Shown here piece after piece: positions 47,334 to 58,335 of a stretch of DNA of 64,000 nt (position 1 is its first letter; every line of letters starts with the position of its first letter). The translations under genes and the position numbers were made by a program. Below the pieces are notes generated by a model. The model was given only the letters and a program-made list of their open reading frames with translations. It was not told the origin of the DNA and searched no databases. Where the stretch lies: positions 434,531 to 498,530 of the forward strand of contig JACVRA010000210.1 in NCBI GenBank assembly GCA_019828545.1. Reading direction: 5' to 3'. The DNA comes from Paracamarosporium sp. OC-R06-R3 (lineage: Eukaryota > Ascomycota > Dothideomycetes > Pleosporales > Didymosphaeriaceae).

Positions 47334-49359
47334 ATGCCTGTCCAAGCTGTGTCGAACGGCGTCAATGGCGCTACCAACGGCACCAACGGCAAAGCCACGG
47401 CACGAGAAGGTTTCCTTCCAACCAGCACAACCCTCTACCAAGGCCCCCAAGACAAAAACAAAAAGTGGACCTGGCTCGACAAAGAGCCCGCCAATGTCGC
47501 AGAAGCCGTCGAGAACGAGAAAACAGCCCGACATGCCCTCATCACCCGCCTACAAAAGGCGCAAGACTCGCGGAAAAAGTACGAGATCCACAGCCTCATC
47601 ATCCAGTCGCCCTGGTTAAAGGACGTACTCGGAAAGCATGTCTTGGATGGATACCCCGGTGTCTGCTGCTCCTTGAAGAGACTAGAGTTCCAGGCGCCGT
47701 TTGAGCCGTTCGTGCATCGGTGGACAAAGCTCTGCAAGTTCCGCGAGAGGACGGATCTTGATGAGACTACTCGGGAGCATGTTGATCTTCTCTATGAGGT
47801 CTTGCGAGAAGAGTTAAAGGATGTAATTAAGACGTTTGAGGACTACGTCGAAATGGGCGTTGTGACCTTCGACCGTGTCTGGACCATCTTTCAACCTGGC
47901 GATGTGATATTTTCCAGCTCCCACCAGGGTGCACCTATGGCGATGAAGTTGAGACGTGGAAAGTACATTGAGACGCAGTGCGGCAATGCGTATCAGCTCA
48001 CTGCTGAGGCTGTCGATTGGAATGGAAGCCACTTCGGACGAAGTGTCGAGCGGATTAATGTCTGGGAATTCCTTGGAACGACGAGGATCGTAGGATTGGC
48101 TGCGTTCCCATTAAGTTTTCATGCGCAGGAGAAGGATGTTCGAAAAGTGCTTATAGAGCGCGGGAAAGCGTTTGAGGAGTTGGCTGGTTGCCATTATAAG
48201 GAGTACGATGGCTTCGCTGTGACGTGGGATAAAGAAGGCAAGGAAGTTTTGACTAACTGCTCCGGCCGTATCATCGTCGACTCTGACACCTTCCGTCACT
48301 ACTCGCCGCGTTATGTAGGCCATATCGAGCCGCTCGCAGCCAAAGAGGGCCTGCCTGCACCCGAGTGCGCCCCTAGATCCTTCACTGTGGACAACCGCAA
48401 CTCATCGAAGTACACTTTCGGCCAAACCGAGATGAAGACGAAGCGTCTTCGCCTAACTCCCGAACTCCAACTCATCTGCCTACCTCGCGTACGTGGATAC
48501 TCACTCAAAAAGAAGCAGTGGTTGCTTTTCTATCTAGACATGATCTCCGCGATCAAATTCGACGACAACGCCTTCTCATCCCTTGTTCTACCTGAAGATC
48601 AGAAGGAGCTCATCCTCTCATTTGCGGAGTCGCAAGCCCTAAACCAGGGCGTCTTTGACGACGTAATCTCAGGAAAAGGACGTGGACACATCACGCTTCT
48701 CAGCGGACCTCCAGGTGTGGGTAAAACGCTGACAGCGGAATCGGTAGCGGAGCATATGCAAGCACCGCTGTATATGATGTCTGCGGGTGACTTGGGAATC
48801 AGTGAGTCGCCCCTCACTCCACAATACAGGACCCGTGTATGCTAACCTTTCGACAGATCCTGATAAAGTCGAGCAGAACCTGACCAATATCCTCGAGATG
48901 GTTGCGAAATGGCGAGCCGTTTTGTTGATCGACGAATGCGATGTCTTTCTGGAGGCGCGGTCCACCCACTCTCTCGAGCGTAACAAGCTCGTTTCCATTT
49001 TTCTGCGAGTACTCGAGTACTACGAGGGTATCCTTTTCTTGACCACGAATCGCATATCCAATATTGATGCTGCGTTCCAATCTCGCATACACATTAGCAT
49101 GTCGTATCCCGAACTTACTTCCACTTCTCGTCGCAGTATTTGGGCGAACTTCATCGCGGCATTGGATGTACCCCAGGAATGGAGTGATAACGATCTGAAT
49201 GAATTGGCGACTGTAGAACTCAATGGTCGGCAGATTAAGAATGTGTTGAAGAGTGCGGCGTTGTTGAGTGCGAGGAGGAAGGAGCCACTTGGGAGGAAAT
49301 TTGTCGACATGGTTTTGGCGATCGAGAAAAGACGACCAGACGTGCAGGAAAACTTATGA
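47334..49359 (+). CDS. AAA-type ATPase (fungal DUF7025-AAA family)
   Basis: Exons 47334-48801 and 48857-49359 (intron 55 bp, phase 1) give 656 residues. The N-terminal 400 residues resemble the fungal-specific domain (DUF7025 type) that precedes many Pezizomycotina AAA proteins: FEPFVHRWTKLCKFRE and 'YVEMGVVTFDRVWTIFQPGD'. The AAA module is complete. It has Walker A GPPGVGKT (residues 458-465), Walker B AVLLIDECDVFLE after the intron, a sensor-1 FLTTNR and an arginine-finger region AAFQSRIHI. A C-terminal lid follows (ELNGRQIKNVLKSAALL). There is no signal peptide or membrane helix. Members are uncharacterised ATP-driven remodelling machines; the substrate is not known. Start chosen at the first ATG of a Gly/Asn/Thr-rich leader. 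Confidence 0.9.
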
Positions 49360-50071
49360 GAGAGTTGAACATTAGCATACGGGTAATGAATACAACATAA
49401 TGGACACGTTGAGATTTAGGTAATGTACTGTTACAAACTTGAAATACTGTTCCGGTACATGCTCATTCACGTGAGTGTAAACCGTTTCGTCATTTGAGAG
49501 ACACTGTAGGCATCCAAGTGTTAGAGAGCGAACCATCGTCCAGCACACTATAAACAAATATATATTGTATATGTATCACTATGAGGGGTTTTTATAGCTA
49601 AAAGGCTTGACAATGAAGGGGAGTGTTTTGCCCATGCACTCAGGAACCATGAGGGCGACAAAGGGTGGCCCAAGGGGCTAGACCAGAAAGGATTAGATTA
49701 TAAACAAAGTCAAGAGCTGAACCCCATGCTGTGTTCATATTCAATATATTTATATATTCATTAAGAGGTCGGGTCTGGTCAACTGACTCAGGCCTTCATC
49801 CAGGCTCTATATTACAAAGCCTTGCGTTCCATTCCTGGAAAAGAATTCTATGATACATTGCAAAAACGCCTAGGATCCTGGCAATCAGCGCCCTCCAAAG
49901 CAGACTGATCCTCAACCCAAAGGTATCCCTGAATCGATTCCAAACTCAGTTCCGATGCTCGACCGTAAGTGCCGCTCGCTGCCTTTTCAAAATAACTCCG
50001 TGACAAGTCCAAGCCCATACCAAAAATGCAGTACACGCTTAGTTCAAGTAAGAAAACGAAGTAGAAAACCC
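49360..50071. other. Convergent intergenic region, no gene seen
   Basis: 3'-to-3' spacer between the AAA ATPase and MED14. It is AT-rich around 49550-49570 and 49740-49765. No gene was recognised. Confidence 0.5.
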
Positions 50072-53000
50072 TTAGTCGATCGTTATTGGCTCAAGGTTGT
50101 TGCCACCAGGTCGTTTAGATGGAGGTTGCTTGATGTTTCCAGTGTTGTTCTTGCTGGATTGCCTTGTGGAATTAGAATTGTTTGCCTGTCGGGAGGATGC
50201 ACTCATAGAAACGTTATTGTCAGAGACCTCCTGTTTGACTCCAGACTCGACATAGCAGCTGACAACCGCTTCATCCAGCCTTCTCAGCGCATCCGGAACC
50301 CCATCAATATCCGCAATAATGCCCCTCCGCACTCCCCACCAACGCTCGTCCCTCTCCCTGAACAGCTTCTGCAGTGCCACTTTCAAGGCATCTAAGCGTT
50401 TGAAGTTGGGACTGCGTTCGGTTTTCGGTCGGAGGTCTGGTGGCTTGCCTTCGTTGTCTTCGATATCCCACAACATTCGATCGTCTTTTGGCTTAAGTTT
50501 TATGTCAAATGAGCACGGCGGGTTGGTATACGTGATGCGATATGTACGTAGATCATGCACATGTACAGCGGGGTTATCGACATTACCAGGGCGCCGGTTT
50601 TCAAGTTCGTCGAGGATCGTCAGGAGAGGCCGAGTCCAGATGAGGGATGCGCAGAATCGATCTAGGCCGTTGTTGTCACCGTGGGATGAGTCTGAAAGAC
50701 CAGGTGATCGATCGTTGATCATGTCTGCAAGGAAACTGTGTATACGATTGTGAGGGTTCTTGTCTCCAAATCTGACCTGGATATGAGCTCCTTTTCCAAA
50801 TAAGACCTTCACAGAGAGCCCTCGACTATATTGGAACTCTACTTGTTCGAGCGAGGAGGACTTGAGCATCATCTTGCGCCTCTGAAGAGTCGTTGCGAAA
50901 GAGCGTAGGCGGTTCAAGTCTCGCAAGCGCGCTCTCAATTCGCTAACGACTTCATGCCCAAATGGCGTAGATAAAAGTATTGAGAACTTCCCACCTTCCG
51001 AGAAAGTGAAATTAGTTTGTGGTGACGCGGACATGAGTTTCTGCATGTCGGCCGCCACTCCGGAAACCATGGTTCCGGTTGCAATGTGCCAGACATTGCG
51101 ATAGTCTGAGCGGAAACCGTGGCCTGTAATTTGCATGGCAGGTTCCAGCCAAGAGTCTTCTCCCAACTTTGAGGATAAGAGGTCCGAAGTCCTGACATGC
51201 AATGCCCAGCCGCGCACAACGCCATCCAACGAAGTAGGACGCCGTGAAGGTTCGATTTCATAACGAAGGCTATATGTCTTGCCTTCTCGTCCGAGAGCGC
51301 GAGATGTTATCGAGTAGGCTAGTTGGTGAACTGCGACCCTCTCAATGCGTGACAGTGTTGGGCGATCGATCGGGGGTGGACGACCACCGACTTTCTCAAT
51401 GGCAATTCTTTGAGCATGGATGATAGTGGATCCCTGTTCGCCGATTTCGCATATCCACCAAGACTGGCCAGCAGCGTCCACAATCGCAGCTAGAGCGGTG
51501 TTTGTTGACCAACCCCGAGGCCAAAAGAGTGTAAATCTTAGCACGTCTAGATTTACTGCGGCTTTAACAACTTCCATGCGTAGAGCTTGTCGTGCAACAG
51601 ACTGCCATCCGAGCTGTTGCGCATACCGTTGAATCGACTCCAGAACTGAGCGAGCTAATACTTGCGTTATGGTATTACTCGTTGTTGATGGCTCTAAAGA
51701 ACGATTGATTGCATTTTCCGCAGGGGATGAAAGCGGGGTAGCCGGCCTAAGAGTGTATCTGCCAGTGATGGGTTCAATAGAGAGAGTGGTCGTGTTCTCC
51801 TTGGAACCAATAGAAACATCTAGTCGACAGTCCGAGGGTTCTGTTTCCGAGAAGGTCGTCCATGTAATCACGGCTGGGCTAAAAGCCTGGTGCGTGGTCC
51901 GCAAGAGGTGCCCAACATGCAATGCTATAACCCGCTTAACCATACGCTCCACAGACAGATGGTTCCAATCGAAATCGAGGTCTACATCCTGGACATGCAC
52001 GCCTTCGCGGAACCAACGGACAGTTATTGATGGTATTGGAGGACCTCGCCACGACATTTTCCCATCTTTTGGCTTGTTGCTAGAAACACCAATCTCGATC
52101 CAGCTCTTCTTCCCAGGCTTATTCAACCAGTATTGGATCCACAATACGCGATGCGCAAATTCAGATCGGAGTGAACCGGCCCACCCGGTCCGGAGTAGTT
52201 CGTTGACTTGCGTGGCGAGTATGAAGATCTTGTGGGAAAGTACGACGTTGTGTAGGTAGCCAAAACATGCCTCCAAGCCTTCCTCTCTGAGCAGATTGTC
52301 CACTCCTAATTTGAGACGGTTGAAGAAGCGACTGTCAGACGCAATCACTGGCGCTGGAGAGAACAGCAACCTCAGATCAATGAAGTGAAACTGATCTGAG
52401 CAATCTTCAACAAAAGACATTAGATCGAACTCGAACTCGTTGTCGATAATGAACGTTACGCGTCCATCCTCTACCCGCCAGTTCGATAGCTGGTGCGGAA
52501 CCTTTTCATGGACGATCAATCGGGTGGACAGTGAAATGTTCATGTATCGCAAGAGCTTGAGTGACTTCTCAGCCGACATTGGAGGAGGCGGAATGAAGCC
52601 CATCTGTGGTTTGCTAGTAAGCACGATGCATGTAACAATTGTGATCTACTCACATCTGGTATCCACTGGGCCTTTCCTGTCCCCAAGATCTCTAGCGCCG
52701 TCTTGATGTCAGGGTTGAGCTGTCTCGCATCGTTCATGACCAGTTTCATGAACTCAATCTGCTCGTTGATGCGATCCTGGCCATATCTCTGTTCTCTAGT
52801 CCAGCCAAAGAGATCGATCAACTTGGACAAATCGACCGATGCTTTCTTGCCCCACTCGGTAAGTACCAACAATTTGATGAACTTTGCTCTATTGTCGTGC
52901 GCGAACCTCAAAAGTAGGAGCTTCTTTTGTTTGTTGATCTCCGCATCTTGGGGGTTCGGCAGGCCGAGTCCGTTTGGAAGGTTACCGTTGATTTGAGACG

Positions 53001-53349
53001 GTTTCAACTCCCTCATCTGCATGAGGGTCTCGGAGAGTTCATTGTAGGTTTCTTGGGAGATGCGTTGGATCAGCTTCGAGAGAGACTGGTACGCTTCGGG
53101 GGGCACGTGGGCTATTTCGGGAGGTAGCTGTGCTATCTGGTTGGCGGCGGGTGGTGCCGACGTTGAAGCAGAGGGCCCGTTTGCGATTCCACCGCTGTAC
53201 GAAGGCGTCTTCACGGCGGGCGAGTCTTTGCGGGCGACGGTGCGCTCGCCATTGACCATTTTGCCATCATGATTCCACTTTTTGCTGTCCACATCTCTTG
53301 CGCCCAGACCTCCATTCGCACTGTTGTTCATCTTCAGGATGCCTGGCAT
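50072..53349 (-). CDS. MED14: MED14 (Rgr1), Mediator complex scaffold subunit
   Basis: Exons 53349-52654 and 52603-50072 (intron 50 bp, phase 0) encode 1075 residues. Med14/Rgr1 is the backbone connecting head, middle and tail of Mediator, the coactivator linking regulators to RNA polymerase II. The conserved N-terminal region is clear: LPPEIAHVPPEAYQSLSKLI, 'LLLLRFAHDNRAKFIKLLVL' and TEWGKKASVDLSKLIDL. The segment around the intron (QWIPD/MGFIPPPPMS) and 'SLKLLRYMNISLSTRLIVHE' also fit the family. The C-terminal 700 residues are diverged as usual. The last 70 residues are a Ser/Asn/Lys-rich tail. Divergent from ATG22. Confidence 0.92.
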
Positions 53350-54149
53350 AGTCTGGTCGCGTTCCTGCAGCCCTTGGGAGCGCGCGCCGCCCCTGCTGCT
53401 CTCGGCAGCCTCCCCGCTAGCTTCCTCGACGCGCCTGAGGGTGAGCTAGTTGGGAGTGGTGCAGGGTTGCGTTGCGGGCGGCCTCCGGGGGAGCGTCGTT
53501 GTCGCAAGCAGATGGTGGCGGGGGTGAAGGTGCGGAGCCAGTCCTCCAGAGGGCAGAGCGCAGGCGCTGGCAAAGATGGCGTGCAGGTGCGGCGGGTGAC
53601 AGGGCCCGTGGGTGCGGCTATCGCATCGTAGGCGCGGGCGGGCGTGCGCGATGCAGCCGGCGGAGGAGGCGCGTGGCGAGCGGTCGCGATGGCGGCCGGG
53701 TGCCGGGTGCGTGGTGCGTGGTGCGGCGGGGTGGGCGCTGTTGGTGGTGTGGTTGTGGTGGTGTGCTGTTGGGCGATAGCAAGAATGCAGCGGCCGTGAC
53801 GACGCTTGGCGCCATCAAACAATGAGACGGCGGTCGGTGAATAAGCACCCGGTGAGCAGCGAGCAGCCGCCCGCCCTGCATAACCGCGCGTGCTCGTCAG
53901 GGCGGCGTGCACAACTCTCGGCTTCGAATATCATGCTCTGGCCCATGTCACATGCCCGTCCCAACCTCCCGCATCCCCCAGGCCCGCCCCTCCACACTCC
54001 TCTGGCGTCTGCTCTGCCACTGTCTCTGCCTCTGCCTCTGCCCGCCCCCCTTGCTTCGCCGCCCGTTGCCCGTCTGCGCCGCCATGTCTTGCTCCAGGTA
54101 ACGCGCCCCGCTCCGCCAATCAGCGCCCGCCCTGCCTCCATCCGCCGCC
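53350..54149. promoter_or_regulatory. GC-rich divergent promoter region of MED14 and ATG22
   Basis: 800 bp of unusually GC-rich sequence with GT/GGT-rich patches at 53690-53770. Many long frames occur on both strands (up to 192 codons), but they are rich in Arg/Ala/Pro and match nothing, as expected of GC-driven open frames. Confidence 0.5.
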
Positions 54150-56236
54150 ATGACGCCCCGGGTGCCCGAGGTGCCGCGTCCAGAGCTGTTTGACCACGAT
54201 GCCTCGCAACACTCCAAGCCTTCTGCGCCCTCGCTGTCGCCCAGCAACGAAGCGGATGACGAGCAGAGCCTGTCCGACGACTACGCCGACATGGCTTCCG
54301 ACCGCTCACCGCCGCACTACGAGGGCGAGGATGTGCGCCTGACCAGCGACAAGGAGCTCTCTGGCTTCTACATGTATGGATGGGCTGCAGAGGTCTTCGT
54401 CGTCTGTGGCATTGGCAGCTTCATCCCCGTCACCCTCGAGCAGCTCGCCCGCGAAAACGGCTTCCTTCTCCACGACCCCGACACACCATGCAAGACCGCC
54501 CGCATAACTACACCCACCTACTCCGTATTCTCGCCCAAGGAAGAAACGGGACAATGTATCGTCAGGCTGCTCGGCCTCGACATCAACACGGCCAGCTTCG
54601 CCATGTACACCTTCTCCATATCCGTCCTCATCCAAGCACTGCTCATAATCTCCATGTCGGGCGCTGCGGATCACGGCCGTTTCCGCAAGACCTTTCTCTT
54701 ATGGTTCGCATTCGTAGGCAGCACGGCGACCATGTTGTTTTTGCCCATCGTGCCCAAAGTCTACGTCTTGGGTGCCGTCCTGGCCATCATTGCGAATACG
54801 TGTTTTGGAGCTAGTTTCGTGCTTCTGAACTCTTTCTTGCCATTGCTCGTGAGGTTCCACCCAACAGTCCAATACGCCAACCTGTCACCAAGTTCGAGCT
54901 ACTTGGACGAAGAGGACCCCGACCACCCAGACGTCGCACACGAAGCCCACTATTCCAATGAGCTCGCCCAAGACGAGAACGTCATGGACAACGTCGTCGA
55001 CGCATCGACAGCACTTCTCCCACGCATGCAGTCCGAAGCCGACCTTACAGTCCCCAACCCCATCTCTCGAGCAACGCCCTCCCAAGAACTTGGACTCTCC
55101 ACTAAAATCTCCTCCTACGGCATTGCAATTGGTTACATAGCTGCACTATTGGTTCAGACGATAGGTATCCTCGTTGTCATCGCATTCAGCAGCTCAAACT
55201 TTGGTCTCCGTCTCGTCCTCTTCATTATCGGTGCGTGGTGGTTCGTCTTCACCATCCCGACAGCCATGTGGCTGCGCCCGCGCCCTGGACCACCACTATA
55301 CATCGCATCGTCCAAGTCTAATCTCGGCACTGCGCTCGCCTATTTCACTTATAGTTGGAAGGCACTCGGCCGCACAGTCAAGCATGCGCAGTATCTCAAA
55401 GACGTGCTGCTATTTCTAGCAGCATGGTTCCTCCTGAGCGATTCCATCGCCACTGTCTCTGGTACCGCCGTTTTGTTTGCAAAAACAACCCTGGGAATGT
55501 CATACGCCATGCTTGCACTCATCAATGTGATCGCCACCATCTCTGGCGTCATTGGGGCCTTCACCTGGTCTCGCATCAGCATCTATCTGCGCCTCCAGCC
55601 CAGCCAGACGATACTCGCGTGCATTCTCCTCTTCGAGCTGATTCCTATATATGGACTTCTTGGGTACATTCCAGCCATCCAGCGCCTTGGCGTCTTCGGC
55701 CTGCAGCAGCAGTGGGAGATGTATCCCTTGGGGGCTATTTACGGCTTTGTTTTGGGAGGATTAAGTAGTTATTGCAGGAGTTTGTTTGGCGAGCTGATCC
55801 CACCGGGCTATGAGGCCGCCTTCTACGCATTGTATGCTATCACCGACAAAGGTAGCAGTGTATTCGGACCAGCGATTGTGGGTGCGATTACGGATCGCTA
55901 TGGCGAGATTAGACCTGTAAGTCTGTCTGTCTGTCTGCTTCTCTTGATCATATGTTTTCATCACCTATTGCGCACACGGAGACATATTACATAGAGCGTC
56001 CTAATCTAGCGAGCCTAATCATGCTAATAACGTTCCAGGCATTCTGGTTCCTTGCCGTTCTCATCGGTCTCCCATTTCCGATCATGATGCTCGTCGATGT
56101 AGAGCGAGGTCGAGCAGAAGGCATTGCACTAGCTCGGAAATTAGAGGAGATAGCCGCCGCCGAGGTCGAACAAAATGACGACGAGGAGGGTCTCTTGGAG
56201 GATCAAGATTATGAGCAAAGATACCAGCATGAATGA
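54150..56236 (+). CDS. ATG22: ATG22, vacuolar amino-acid effluxer (autophagy-related protein 22)
   Basis: Exons 54150-55916 and 56039-56236 (intron 122 bp, phase 0) give 654 residues. Atg22 is an MFS-type vacuolar membrane transporter that exports amino acids released by autophagic breakdown. The family's first membrane segment is preceded by the diagnostic '[20 protein letters not shown]' and '[18 protein letters not shown]'. About twelve hydrophobic segments can be counted. A long acidic loop (about 245-330) lies between the halves. The late stretch '[20 protein letters not shown]' followed by [18 protein letters not shown] is another hallmark. The N-terminal 65 residues are acidic and disordered, and the C-terminal tail is Glu/Asp rich. 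The last membrane segment is on exon 2 ([20 protein letters not shown]). Confidence 0.93.
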
Positions 56237-57047
56237 GCATGCATGCGCATTTTGCGGCGTTGAGTATGGTTTACTGATTGAGGTGGATAATTCAACTTGA
56301 CGTTTAGAATATTTGAGCGCTTCTAGATGGTTGTCATGGTTGTCGCGCAAGAAGTGCCTCATGCGATGTTGTCATCAACAGTGAACATTTAAACTCTAGT
56401 ATGCGCATGTAGAGTTGTGGACATGCTGCCTCCATCACAACCGCATGGCACAGATTTGGGCATTCATTGGAGCTGGCAAATGAAGGAGGTAGCATCTGCG
56501 TGTGCTGTTCGTTGTTCCCTTGGGAAAGCTTCACAGGCCTAACGTCCATCCACTCGTAGCGGAACAACCGCCGTAGCGGAACACCAACAGCACTTTCTCC
56601 CCTAACAACACCAACACCTATCGCATAGTTCAGATACCCTTGGAATAGACCCCTTCACTCCTTGCTTCTCTATAGACGCAATGTCTTTATCGTAGCTTTC
56701 TTCCTTACCTCACAATACCACCTAAAAAGCCAGAGCTTGCTTTAACTAATAACTCGCATTCTGTCACTTAGGCTTATATACAACCCCAAGGCATTTGCTA
56801 ACGTCCCGCACCACGTGGCGAGACGTACTATGTAGTGAGACGCTTGTTCTTTCGCATCTTTGCATTTCTTACCCGAAACCTGCACACATGTTTTATCCAT
56901 GCACAGCAACTCTAGAGCTACTATACCCAGTACTTTAATGTGTGGCTCTCGTTCTACACTTTTTGTGAAGGATGTTTCCGAAAGATGTACATAGTTTAGA
57001 GATATTAAGGCTGCAATAGTAATGCGATATTTGTAGAATTATGAAGG
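56237..57047. other. Convergent intergenic region with a 17-bp imperfect repeat
   Basis: This lies between the ATG22 stop and the end of the WD40 region. It is AT-rich in its right half. Two copies of CGTAGCGGAACA (56555 and 56572) form a short tandem. No gene was seen. Confidence 0.5.
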
Positions 57048-57765
57048 CTATAGTAAGGAGCTTGTGTTGAAGTTTATGATAGTGACACGGCCTACCAAAT
57101 CACCTAAGACAACACTCGAGTCGCGAACTGCTATAGTGTCGCTCCGATATTCGGGAGGTATCCAGAGTAGATTGCGACCATTCCAGGAAATCCACGATAC
57201 GCTAACAGCTATTCCTACTAATGAAGTAGTCGTACTTGACAGGTCTTCTGAAAGAGCATAGCCGTTACGGTAAGTTCGGAGTAATCCATCTTCTGAGAAG
57301 GGTATTAGATCGATGGTATCTGCAGCAATCATTGTGTCAAGGACCTGTCCAGTCAATGTATTCCACAGCTTGACCGTCTTGTCACCTGATCCAGACGCTA
57401 CTGTCTTTCCGTCTGGTGAGAATGCCACTGACGTAACACTGTTTGTATGGCCTTCAAGTGTACTGCGTAATGCTCCTGTTAATATATCCCACAGCTTAAC
57501 TGTCCTGTCAGCTGATCCAGATGCTACTATCTGTCCGTCTGGTGAGAATGCCACTGATTTAACCCAGCCTGTATAACCTTCAAGCGTGCTGCGTAGTGCT
57601 CCTCCTGTTGTTGATATATCCCACAGCTTAATTGTCTTATCGTTGGATCCAGATGCTACTATCTGTCCGTCTGGTGAGAATGCCACTGATCTAACCCAGC
57701 CTATATGACCTTCAAGCGTGCTGCGTAATGCTCCTGTTGATATATCCCATAGCTTAACCGTCTTG
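57048..57765 (-). pseudogene. Out-of-frame C-terminal part of the NLR: WD40 repeats 5 (rest) to 8 and tail
   Basis: Directly after the stop at 57766 the reading continues in a shifted frame, with the rest of repeat 5 (ASGSVDKTVKLWDISTGALR), three further repeats and a C-terminal tail. The tail (NGRNLLWIPPEYRSDTIAVR ... DLVGRVTIINF) is the usual ending of fungal NACHT-WD40 proteins. No start codon or promoter would give this piece its own protein. It is the stranded end of the receptor gene after the 38-bp deletion described at 57784-57792. Apart from the shift, the frame is intact to its stop at 57048, which argues for a recent event or a sequencing error. Confidence 0.75.
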
Positions 57766-58335
57766 TCAACTGATCCAGACGCTACTATCTGTATGGCCCT
57801 TAAGTGTGCTGCGAAGCGCTCCTGTTGTTAATATATCCCATAGCTTAACTGTCCTGTCATATGATCCAGATGCTACTATCTGTGCATCTGGTGAGAATGC
57901 CACTGACGTGACACTGTTTGTATGGCCTTCAAGCGTGCTGCGTAATGCTCCTGTTAATGTATCCCACAGCTTGACCGTATTGTCATCTGATCCAGACGCT
58001 ACTATCTGTCCGTCTAGCGAGAATGCTACTGACATAACACTATCTGTATGGCCCTTAAGTGTGCTGCGTAGCGCTCCTGTTGTTGATATATCCCACAGCT
58101 TAACTGTCCTGTCAGCTGATCCAGATGCTACTATCTGTCCACCTCGTGAGAATGCCACTGACATGACACTGTCTGTATGGCCTTCAAGTGTGCTGCGTAG
58201 TGCTCCTGTTGATATATCCCACAGCTTGACCATATCGTCACCTGATCCAGACGCTACTATCTTTCCGTCTGGTGAGAATGCCACTGATCTAACACTGTCT
58301 GTATGGCCCTCGAGCGTCTGCAGGCATGCGCTCCA
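57340..58335 (-). repeat. Eight tandem WD40-coding repeats, 126-132 bp units, very similar at DNA level
   Basis: Eight units can be read on the minus strand, each encoding a variant of TLEGHTDSVxSVAFSPDGQ, then IVASGSxDxTVKLWD. Copies differ at only a few positions, including some synonymous ones. The same variable sites recur: residue after 'DSV', 'SGSxD', and insertion of Thr or Thr-Gly before GALRS. The unit at 57784-57792 lacks 38 bp. Such high internal conservation is known for WD40 and other repeats of fungal NLRs (for example the HET-E/HNWD family), where copies are shuffled by recombination. Confidence 0.9.

Noticed and set aside
53334..54309. Several frames of up to 192 codons between MED14 and ATG22
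   Set aside because: The region is very GC-rich. The translations are Arg/Ala/Pro-rich on all frames and match nothing.
57700..57800. An intron that would splice out the premature stop in the NLR
   Set aside because: No GT/AG pair of normal length restores the frame, and the missing 38 bp match a simple direct-repeat deletion.
57340..58335. Regular about 127-bp repeats considered as a CRISPR-like or satellite array
   Set aside because: Every unit is an in-frame WD40 repeat on the minus strand, with no unique spacers.
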